Positions 7,365 through 14,861 of a DNA stretch of 48,897 nt are shown one piece after another. This DNA is from Subsaximicrobium wynnwilliamsii. Its GTDB lineage: Bacteria; Bacteroidota; Bacteroidia; Flavobacteriales; Flavobacteriaceae. A program made the position numbers and the translations under genes. Within the stretch, counting starts at the first letter, position 1, and each line of letters opens with the position of its first letter. The notes beneath the pieces were generated by a model. That model was not told where the DNA came from. It searched no databases and saw only the letters and a list, made by a program, of their open reading frames with translations. Location: assembly GCF_007997225.1 (NCBI RefSeq), contig NZ_VORM01000033.1, positions 1 to 48,897 on the forward strand, written 5' to 3'.

Positions 7365-7709
7365 ATGATATTACTTCCCACCATTAACAGAAGCGTATTG
7401 CTTGTCATCCCAAAACAACCTTTTTACGATTGGAGCAATAAGCTATTTCCAGATTTAGAACCAACCAATATGGCAGATATCGATGAGTACAACAGCTACT
7501 TGTTAGAAGACGAACTCTTTATAGATGATCCCAAAGGCGAATTGAAATCTTACTGGAAAAAGATTTTTCTCAACGAACTCTATGAGCAATGTATGGACGA
7601 AACGACGTTTCCTGCTTTAAGTTGGAAGCTATTTACCCAATGGTTCGATTTTCACAGATCTGCCGTCGTGAGCGATTTGACTAGCGACCCACTTTATACC
7701 GATGAATAG
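7365..7709 (+). CDS. Hypothetical acidic protein, 114 aa
   Basis: I do not recognise this small protein. It starts with ATG at 7365 after an A-rich leader, as is common in Bacteroidota. It is acidic and rich in W, F and Y (YDWSNKLFPDLEP, YWKKIFLNELYEQ, SWKLFTQWFDFHR), with no signal peptide or membrane segment, so a cytoplasmic globular protein is likely. It stands alone between two long gene-poor stretches, and codon use gives no sign of decay. Confidence 0.6.
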   Translation: MILLPTINRSVLLVIPKQPFYDWSNKLFPDLEPTNMADIDEYNSYLLEDELFIDDPKGELKSYWKKIFLNELYEQCMDETTFPALSWKLFTQWFDFHRSAVVSDLTSDPLYTDE

Positions 7710-8606
7710 GAGTAATATACATGTTATATAGTTGGAAAGTAACTTTCGACGATGTGCGGCTTGCCTTCCGAAGTCCTATCAGAAAATCCAGAATTTAAAT
7801 GAACGAAGCTAGACTGGACTCCTAAGGCTTGTGAACTGAAACCCATAAAAAAGCTTAGCTCTAAAATTGGTAACGGGCTATACGCAACCCCCAAATAATC
7901 AGAGCACACTGAATATGACCTCTATCAATGAGCCTCCAGATATCATCGCTTTTTTCTATACTAAAAAAATTCTACTTGGTAAAAGTGTAAGATTAATAAT
8001 TGCCCACAGAAACCATAAGCCGCCAAAAACCCACCTCAATATAGCATCCTCGGAGTCCCCATAAAATTGGTGTCTTGCTTGATGTTGGCACCAGCACTTG
8101 AGTATCCCACCGCGACGAAGCTATCAACCCGGCCAATGCTCAGGTAATTCGCTTCGATTTGTGCCAGTGATTTCGGTTTCATTGTGCCAACTATTTCGGT
8201 TCAAAACTTGCCATTTTAACTGTGTGGTAAATAACGATAATGCTTGCCAAGTTCACGCTTTTTGTAGTTAGCTTATCAAAATTAAGCTAAAATATTTAAT
8301 TTTAAATGTTCAATTGGTGTCTGTATTTTGTCAATTTTGCACAATCCATGTTTAAAATGATATCCCTTTAATTGAGCAAGAATCGCTAAACAATTATGCT
8401 CCTTTTCAACTTATAAAATTTCAATTTTGCAAGTGTTTTATTGCCTAGGTAATGCAAAATTATTAGGCTTTCATTGCATGAAGATTTATAGTCAAGTTGA
8501 GAAGGCTAATTGTAAAATGCTTCAATTAAGTGCTTTATGGCCATCGATTTTCGACAAAAAATTTGAATTATTTCAGCAAAATTAAAGAGCAACGAATTCT
8601 TTTCGA
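7710..8606. other. Gene-poor stretch with possible mobile-element remnant
   Basis: About 900 bases without a convincing gene. Short open frames at 7724-7909 (minus), 7867-8064 (plus) and 8036-8182 (minus) match nothing I recognise. Two structures are visible: degenerate tandem repeats at about 8138-8225, and a perfect 8-bp inverted repeat TTAGCTTA-tcaaaat-TAAGCTAA at 8268-8290. The last 300 bases are strongly AT-rich and lead to the promoter of the DUF4062 gene. Confidence 0.5.
8138..8225 (-). repeat. Degenerate 21-24 bp tandem repeats, possibly an IS21-like end
   Basis: Read on the minus strand, four units follow each other with the pattern AAAT..nTGGCACAA..GAAACCG: ending TTTTGAACCG, ATGAAACCG, ATCGAAGCG and TTGGCCGGG. 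The middle two contain AGTTGGCACAATG and CACTGGCACAAAT. Multiple subterminal repeats of about this size are typical of IS21-family ends, so this may be the scar of one. No istA or istB homology is visible, so the assignment is tentative. Confidence 0.3.
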
Positions 8607-8635
8607 TTGAATACCAGTAAAAAAGTTTATATTTA
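8607..8635 (+). promoter_or_regulatory. Bacteroidetes-type promoter of the DUF4062-STAND operon
   Basis: TTG at 8607-8609 and TATATTTA at 8628-8635 with an 18-base spacer, close to the consensus TTG-N19-TAnnTTTG, 17 bases before the start codon at 8653. Confidence 0.45.
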
Positions 8636-8652
8636 GTCAATAGAATCACTGT

Positions 8653-10359
8653 ATGAAAACCATCCGAATTTTTATTGCGTCCTCTTCTGAATTGAAAGAT
8701 GATCGAGATCAATTTCGAAAGTTTATCAGCATGGAAAACGATAGGCTACATACTAAAGGCGTCTATCTGGAAATTGTGCAATGGGAAAATTTTCTCGATG
8801 CCATATCTGATACGAGACTTCAGGATGAATATAATAATGCCATTAGCAACTGTGATATTGTGCTTTGCCTGTTTTTTACAAAAGTTGGCAAGTATTCCTC
8901 AGAAGAATTTGATACGGCCTATCAGGTTTTTAAAGATAAGGGGAAGCCAAAAATATGGACCTATTTTAAAGATGCCCAGATCAATACAGGTTCAATTACC
9001 GATGAAATCAATACGCTCTTGGCCTTCAAGAAAAAAATAGGAAGCCTTGGCCATTTTTATACCAAGTACACCAATATCGATAACCTGATCAATCAATACA
9101 GATCACAACTTGATAAATACCTGCCTGCATTCGAAACGAATTTTGGAGCTCAGAAGGAGCTACCCCATAATGCTGACGCCCCACAACCTGCAGAAAAACC
9201 AATTGAAAACACCTTCAACGATGTCCTTACCAAAAGCTTGATTCAAGCAATTAAACCCTACGACCGTAAAGCGAATGATTTTTTATCAACCTATGCAGAT
9301 TGGGAGAAAAATAAAGATTTGGTGCCTACCGTAAAGCGTATTATTATCTCTGGTTATGTTGGTGTCCTGGGGATGCAACTGCGTAAATTGATGTCGATTG
9401 GCGAAGAAGACTTTTCAGATTATAAGATGAAAAGATATCTTGAAAATTGCCATCTAACAGCGCTAAGGGCTTTACAACTTATATGTTATGCACTCATCTC
9501 ATCTTTATGGGATAACCATTTAAAGAACAAACTCAAACTTTCTAATGACCAGAATAGTGTTTTGATTAAGTTTTTTAAGAACGCTACCGATGAAAGTATC
9601 AAGGGTTTAACAGCCTTGTCAAAAACTTTGATCACCGTTTTTCTTGATAATCAATTGGAGTTCCCCATTGCCGAACTGAAGGACTTTTTGCCCAAGTTGC
9701 AGGCAGGCAACGATTTGTCTACTGCTTGTGCTGATTTAAATACGGTAGCTGAGTTGTTGGATGGCACTTCCTATACATTAGTCGACTGCGCAAATGCCGA
9801 AAAAAATCTAGCCATTTTACTGGAAAGCCTGAATTTTTTGGTTGCGTATAAAATGATTTCCATAAAGGACATAGATTACAGTTTTCAACGAAACGATAAA
9901 GAAGGTTTTTATCTACATCATTATACCTTATTGGATGGCGATAGTCAAGCCAGCACGAATAAATACGGAAAAATAAGAAAGGACAGCACACCAGTCACTT
10001 CCTATGCAGTTTTGCTTTTTAAAGATAATTATCAGAAAAATATAAATTTAGTGCCATTCGTTATTGACTATAATGGGTTGGCAGATGCTGGTGGATCAAA
10101 AATTTGCTTTTACTCATTTTGCAATACCTTCGATGATATGAATCTGAACTATAATTTTATTGAGGATAATAGCAAGGTAACCATCAAAAAATCTGGCAAT
10201 ATGAAGCCTGATGATACTGATGTTCGAGCAATCAATAACTGGTTATCAGATAAAGAGAATCGAAAGGACATGAATTTTGATAATGTGTTTGACCTGTTCT
10301 ACAAAGCAAAAAAAGCGCTCGTAGGTATAGAAGAAGATACTGAAATGGATGAATTTTAA
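8653..10359 (+). CDS. DUF4062 (TIR-like) domain protein, partner of the downstream STAND ATPase
   Basis: This 568-residue protein begins with a DUF4062 domain, a TIR/flavodoxin-like fold common in bacterial conflict systems. Residues 3-24 give the hallmark strand and loop IRIFIASSSELKDDRDQF, followed by VQWENFLDA (42-50), the strand CDIVLCLFF (67-75) and SSEEFDTAYQVF (82-93), where E84 or E85 occupies the place of the TIR-type catalytic glutamate. KPKIWTYFK (98-106) closes the domain at about 125-150. Residues about 195-400 are mostly helical and 400-568 form a mixed region; I recognise neither. No signal peptide or membrane helix is seen, so it should be cytoplasmic. It lies 26 bases upstream of the ATPase gene and shares its promoter. 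An NAD-cleaving or nucleotide-processing effector role is an inference from fold and context. Confidence 0.75.
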   Translation: MKTIRIFIASSSELKDDRDQFRKFISMENDRLHTKGVYLEIVQWENFLDAISDTRLQDEYNNAISNCDIVLCLFFTKVGKYSSEEFDTAYQVFKDKGKPKIWTYFKDAQINTGSITDEINTLLAFKKKIGSLGHFYTKYTNIDNLINQYRSQLDKYLPAFETNFGAQKELPHNADAPQPAEKPIENTFNDVLTKSLIQAIKPYDRKANDFLSTYADWEKNKDLVPTVKRIIISGYVGVLGMQLRKLMSIGEEDFSDYKMKRYLENCHLTALRALQLICYALISSLWDNHLKNKLKLSNDQNSVLIKFFKNATDESIKGLTALSKTLITVFLDNQLEFPIAELKDFLPKLQAGNDLSTACADLNTVAELLDGTSYTLVDCANAEKNLAILLESLNFLVAYKMISIKDIDYSFQRNDKEGFYLHHYTLLDGDSQASTNKYGKIRKDSTPVTSYAVLLFKDNYQKNINLVPFVIDYNGLADAGGSKICFYSFCNTFDDMNLNYNFIEDNSKVTIKKSGNMKPDDTDVRAINNWLSDKENRKDMNFDNVFDLFYKAKKALVGIEEDTEMDEF

Positions 10360-10385
10360 GACGTTTTTTATTAAAAATCAATGCT

Positions 10386-12356
10386 ATGAAAAAATACCCC
10401 TTTAAATTTCTGGATTCTTATAAAAGGGAAGATAGGGGCATATTTTTTGGCCGTGATGAAGAAATAAGTGCACTCTACGAGATGGTTTTTCAGTCATCGG
10501 TCATTCTTATCTATGGCGCATCTGGTACTGGTAAAACAAGCCTTATCAATTGTGGGCTGGCCGGTAAATTCCAACCGCATGATTGGCTCGCATTGATGAT
10601 ACGCAGAGGAAACAACATCAACAAATCACTAGAAAAAGCACTTGAGGATGCCGGTGGGAACTCATTAGACCCAGTAGTTGGAGTCAATTGGTCGAACGAA
10701 TGGTCTGATGATGCTGAAAAAAGCAATAAGGAGTTAAGTGCGGTTGGAAAATCTATAAATGCGGTTTACCAAAAGTCGTTCAGACCTATTTATTTGATTT
10801 TCGATCAGTTTGAAGAACTCTTCATACTTGGTACAAGAGCAGAGCAAGACTTGTTTATCAAAACGGTTCAGGATATACTCCAATCGCAGCAACCAGTAAA
10901 GCTGATTTTTTCTATCCGGGAGGAATATCTAGGGCATTTGTCGCACTTTGAAAGGGAAGTGCCTCAACTTTTGAGAAAAAAATTGCGCATTGAACCAATG
11001 AATCTTGAAAAGGTAAAACAAGTCATCATTGGTGCAACAGCGTATAACGATTCCAATATTAGCATCAAGTCTGGGGAATCTGATTTGGTTGCTGAAGGGA
11101 TTTTTGACAAGATAAAAGGAGAAGAAAAGTCCTTGACCATCCAATTGCCATTTCTTCAGGTGTTTTTAGATAAATTTTATCTGAAAATCACAGGAGATGA
11201 AAGCCGCAGCACCGAAGCGGAATTTAACGTGGCTACACTTAATGATATGGGAGAAATTGGTGATGTGCTCATCGATTTCTTAGAAGGTCAGGTGGCTGGA
11301 ATTTCTAATAAACTTAAAGAGAGGTACCCGGTTTTAGTGCCTGATATGATTTGGAGAATATTGTCTCCGTTTTCAACACTTGAAGGAACTAAAGACCCAA
11401 TAAGCAAACAAGATTTGTATGAACGCTTGCCTAATTTGGACAGAACCTTGGTTGATGCCGTAGTGGGAGATTTTATCAATAGCCGTATACTACGCTATAA
11501 TGACACTAATGAAATGTTCGAAATTGCGCATGATGCACTCGCCAAACCCATTGCAGAAAAGCGTAGTGTTGAGGAAACCGCACAATTGGAGATCAAACGG
11601 CTTATAAAAAGTCAGGTTGCCGTAAAAGAAGAGGGTCGAGAATTCTTTACCGAAAAGCAATTAGTGTTCATTGAACCTTACTTAGAGAAGTTCCCTATAA
11701 GTGATGAAGAGCGCGAATGGATTTCTAAAAGCAGGTCTCATGTTACAAAAGAGAAACTTAAAGATATAGATAGGCAATATGCCGAAATATTAAAGAAGAG
11801 ACGAATAACCATACTTTCTGTTGCTATTGTGGCACTTTTGCTTTTAATTACCACAACCGTTTTCTTCGCAATTGAGGCAAGAAAAGAAGGCATTGTTGCA
11901 GAGCAGGAAAAAGTCAAATCCCAAAATGCTGAAAACAATACCAAGGAATTATTGAAATTAGTGATGCAGGGGCGTGGGGAACAATACGTCAATCAAAACG
12001 ATAGCTTACTTATGGAACAACTACGTATTGAGCAGACCTACCCCATTGATAGTTTGATTGTCCCAAGGGCATCGGTGAGTCCTTCCAATAAAGGGAGTGA
12101 GAACCGAAACTATATGCTATGGGTTGACGTGCCATCCTTCAGAAAATATGAAATCAAGCAAGTGAATTATAAACTTTGTAGTGGCTTTGTGGATCGCCTA
12201 AGGGTTTCAAATGAACCATCGTCTTCGTTTTCAATTGGATATCTTGGATATGGGTATTGTCCGATAATTGATATTGATGTAATTCTACAGACAGGAGATA
12301 CCATAAAGAAAGTGTTTTCGTTTGAAGATTTTTTCAGGGAAAATCCATTGCCTTAA
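10386..12356 (+). CDS. Membrane-anchored nSTAND-type NTPase with C-terminal pYEATS-like domain
   Basis: 656-residue signal-transducing NTPase. FLDSYKREDRGIFFGRDEEI (9-28) is the standard entry of nSTAND1 modules. Walker A is GASGTGKTSL (44-53), Walker B LIFDQFEELF (137-146, D140), and the sensor tract is IFSIREEYLGHL. The typical winged-helix and HD-type motif FEIAHDALAKPIAEKR lies at about 377-392. A single transmembrane helix, ILSVAIVALLLLITTTVFFA, follows at about 473-495, then a short coiled coil and a C-terminal beta domain (about 572-650: MLWVDVPSFRKYEIKQVNYK, then GYGYCPIIDIDVIL) that resembles the prokaryotic YEATS family. STAND proteins act as ATP-driven switches that oligomerise on sensing a trigger. 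It forms an operon with the DUF4062 gene. If the ATPase is cytoplasmic, the C-terminal domain is periplasmic. Confidence 0.75.
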   Translation: MKKYPFKFLDSYKREDRGIFFGRDEEISALYEMVFQSSVILIYGASGTGKTSLINCGLAGKFQPHDWLALMIRRGNNINKSLEKALEDAGGNSLDPVVGVNWSNEWSDDAEKSNKELSAVGKSINAVYQKSFRPIYLIFDQFEELFILGTRAEQDLFIKTVQDILQSQQPVKLIFSIREEYLGHLSHFEREVPQLLRKKLRIEPMNLEKVKQVIIGATAYNDSNISIKSGESDLVAEGIFDKIKGEEKSLTIQLPFLQVFLDKFYLKITGDESRSTEAEFNVATLNDMGEIGDVLIDFLEGQVAGISNKLKERYPVLVPDMIWRILSPFSTLEGTKDPISKQDLYERLPNLDRTLVDAVVGDFINSRILRYNDTNEMFEIAHDALAKPIAEKRSVEETAQLEIKRLIKSQVAVKEEGREFFTEKQLVFIEPYLEKFPISDEEREWISKSRSHVTKEKLKDIDRQYAEILKKRRITILSVAIVALLLLITTTVFFAIEARKEGIVAEQEKVKSQNAENNTKELLKLVMQGRGEQYVNQNDSLLMEQLRIEQTYPIDSLIVPRASVSPSNKGSENRNYMLWVDVPSFRKYEIKQVNYKLCSGFVDRLRVSNEPSSSFSIGYLGYGYCPIIDIDVILQTGDTIKKVFSFEDFFRENPLP

Positions 12357-12384
12357 AAAATAGAATTGTATATTTTATAGAAGC

Positions 12385-13974
12385 CTAATTCCTAATGAGC
12401 TTGCTTAATCCAGCTTTTTTTAAATGATCTTGCACTTTAACGTTTCCGCTTAAATCGAGCATGGGAACCTGACCAACATCGTTTTGGTGAAAATGGTAAA
12501 CCAATACAGTAAGATTCTTATTAGGCAGCGTTTTGTTTTTCAGGGCATCAGGAAGTGCTGGATGGCTATTTTTCAACAAGGTCTCTGCGCCACCAGGTGT
12601 TAATGCAACGCTACTGATCCTAACTTCTTCTGAAGCGATTATAATTGCAAACATTCTAAATTCTGACTCTATTTCGAAGAAGAGCGATTTGAATATTTCA
12701 TAATATGAAAATTTGCCGTCGCCACCCAAGTTTTTGACCCAACGCTTAGAATCTTCAATAGCTGAGCCATCTTTATTAAATTTCTCCAAACTTGTGGTCA
12801 TTGCAAATCCGTCTAAGTCATAATAATAGTGTAATCTATTCTTATAGCCTGCACTTGTAAATAGGTTGCTTATATACGTGTCAACCTTGCCTAAAGTCAC
12901 CAATTCTGGTTTGAAATTTTTAAAGGTTGCACTAGCAGAAGGCAAAGGAGCTGGGTTAGGAAAAAAATATTGCCTTGGTGCAGCAATGTTTTGTCCCACA
13001 CTAGCATCTATGACGCCATCAAGATCGGTATCCGTAATGTCATCCAAAGCGAATTTCTTTTGGAGTTCCTTGTACAAGGCATCACAAACTTCAGGATTTA
13101 ATTCTTTTGTAATGAAAGCATCCTCTTCAAACTGGTTCTTATTATCAACAATATCATAATAAAAACTATCGTATGCCTTATAAAGTCGCAGAATCTCTGT
13201 TGGGCTTAACTCTTTTGTGTATTGGTTTGATGCCATATATTTAAGTTGAAGATATCTCGCAATCAAATCCAACTTCAAATCCAATTGGTAATTTTGAGCG
13301 ATTGAATTAAAATTAAAACCTTCATAACTTGGCTCAGTCTCGATAATTGACAAGTCTAAGGATAAATCATAAAGTGAGGCAAAATAGGTAAGTTTGTCAA
13401 AATCGTATGTTTTTGAACGTTTTGCTTTATAAAATAGTCGTTTGAAATCTGGGTAAATATCAGTGTTGAAATAGGGCGTGAATTCTTTTTTGAGTGCATT
13501 GATATTCCAACGTAATTCATCGTACAGTTTTTCATCAAAATTTATCAATTGATAAAATACATTTTCTCCATTTGTAAAGTAATTAGAGAGGTTATAATGT
13601 GCTATTGCTTTTTTCAAATGATCATGCCACTGGATTAAAATATCTCTTTCAAGAGTTTTTGATTTACTTCTGAAAAGTAATTTTGCCTCGTTGAAGTATA
13701 ATAATGAATACGTGAAATTAAAGAGCGTGGAATTTTCACTGATAAAGATGGAGTCTTTTATAGATTTCAATTCATCAGTTTCAAAAGGAAGAATTTTTGA
13801 AAGCCGTTCATCACTTAGTTTGTCGAAATAATCTTTAGTCAAAGACAAGTTTATGTAGGCTTGCGCAAGTGTGATGGAATCATTTTTAAATACTTGAGAA
13901 GCGTCTTGTGCATTTAATTGAATTGAAGCAATTAAAAAAAACAAGTACAGGATTAATTGGTTGTAAACTTTCAT
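12385..13974 (-). CDS. Secreted protein of unknown function, convergent to the STAND operon
   Basis: 529 residues with a clear signal peptide (MKVYNQLILYLFFLIASIQ, cleavage after LNA, about residue 22) and no sorting domain or further membrane helix, so probably periplasmic. I do not recognise the family. The N-terminal 300 residues are helical and rich in Y, F, L and K. Near residues 311-320 there is a short calcium-loop-like DTDLDGVID, then a proline-rich linker (FFPNPAPLPSAS) and a mixed C-terminal domain ending KAGLSKLIRN. It converges on the STAND gene with only 28 bases between the stop codons. It could be a periplasmic partner of the pYEATS-like domain, but nothing in the sequence proves a link. 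Confidence 0.65.
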   Translation of the reverse strand: MKVYNQLILYLFFLIASIQLNAQDASQVFKNDSITLAQAYINLSLTKDYFDKLSDERLSKILPFETDELKSIKDSIFISENSTLFNFTYSLLYFNEAKLLFRSKSKTLERDILIQWHDHLKKAIAHYNLSNYFTNGENVFYQLINFDEKLYDELRWNINALKKEFTPYFNTDIYPDFKRLFYKAKRSKTYDFDKLTYFASLYDLSLDLSIIETEPSYEGFNFNSIAQNYQLDLKLDLIARYLQLKYMASNQYTKELSPTEILRLYKAYDSFYYDIVDNKNQFEEDAFITKELNPEVCDALYKELQKKFALDDITDTDLDGVIDASVGQNIAAPRQYFFPNPAPLPSASATFKNFKPELVTLGKVDTYISNLFTSAGYKNRLHYYYDLDGFAMTTSLEKFNKDGSAIEDSKRWVKNLGGDGKFSYYEIFKSLFFEIESEFRMFAIIIASEEVRISSVALTPGGAETLLKNSHPALPDALKNKTLPNKNLTVLVYHFHQNDVGQVPMLDLSGNVKVQDHLKKAGLSKLIRN

Positions 13975-14809
13975 TTTTTATCTCATTAATTTGTTAGTGA
14001 CGTAAAAAAATCTGTAAAACTTTGAAAAAGCAGTTTTCATCCTCTTTAAGTTATTACATCCCTTCAGAGGGTTTTATTCCCCGAGGTCTTGAAACACAAA
14101 GTACATCTTTCAATTCATAGCTTGTGGGCTTGCCCCGAGGGTATTGATTTAAACCTGATTATCTTGTATGGACCAGTTTCAGTTTAAAAATGCTATAAAA
14201 TTGGATAAATGATTTTTCCATTTAAGGATTTCCATTTTTTACTGATTATTCTCGTAATTGTTTCACAAAACTTGAATCAATTGTGATATCTACCCAATTG
14301 CTGTGATTATAAATTGGCGGAACTGCTTTGTAAAAATAGTTAAGCTACAAGTAGGTACTGGAAAAAGGGCTTGATTCATTGAACAAATTACACAATCAAG
14401 AGATTAAGGTTGAACATGTTATAAGTTAAAGGTAGTGAAATTTGGGTTTGAAAAGACAGAAGATATTATTTATAAAAAAGTAGAATTACGACTTTTTGAA
14501 TGATTTGGACAATGCCGATGATGATCCTAGGGAAGACCATGCATAGCGACATCCTAATTACCCAAAACCAAAACGGTTCTACCAACATAAATTTTCGCTT
14601 GGATGCAGCAAGCGTTTGAGTTGTTTGAAAAAACGCTGAAGTCAGCATAAGCAAAGCTCTAAAAACTTTTTGAAGATGGGAGCGATGTTTCAGAACGAGG
14701 TTGGTCGGGAATACCAAACAAGCAGTTCAGAATCTTCAAAGGGAGGAATCCCAATTCAACTATAAATTATCAAACCACTTATTACTATTTTAAAATAATT
14801 TTTTTTTAG
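13975..14809. other. Intergenic stretch, repeat copy and no gene
   Basis: 835 bases between divergently oriented genes. It contains a copy of a dispersed repeat (14061-14150). The segment 14470-14760 has some coding-like character (the plus strand gives DLDNADDD, NYPKPKRFYQHK and EVGREYQTSSS between stops) but is interrupted in every frame. It may be a decayed gene that I cannot identify. Confidence 0.5.
14061..14150 (+). repeat. Dispersed intergenic repeat family 1, copy A
   Basis: Shares with 27001-27096 (and partly 22276-22333) the ordered blocks CAGAGGGTT, CCGAGG, ACAAAG, TTTCAATTCAT, CTTG.GGGCTTGCCC and TATTGATTT. It is non-coding, with short self-complementary blocks such as GGGCTTGCCC. 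Confidence 0.75.
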
Positions 14810-14838
14810 TTGGCACATCGTAAAAAAAGCTACATTTA
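14810..14838 (+). promoter_or_regulatory. Promoter of the lipoprotein gene
   Basis: TTG at 14810-14812, an 18-base spacer, and TACATTTA at 14831-14838, 23 bases before the start at 14862. It has the same geometry as the promoter at 8607-8635. Confidence 0.45.
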
Positions 14839-14861
14839 TTAAAAAAATAATTGGGTCGTTT

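Noticed and set aside
7724-8064. Two short overlapping frames on opposite strands
   Set aside because: Unusual composition, weak starts and mutual overlap; no homology recognised.
8036-8182. 48-codon minus-strand frame starting MKPKSLAQIEANYLSIG
   Set aside because: It begins inside the tandem repeats and has no recognisable domain; more likely read-through of a mobile-element end.
14466-14717. 83-codon minus-strand frame with hydrophobic stretches
   Set aside because: No signal peptide pattern, no family features, and the plus strand shows equally decayed coding-like pieces.
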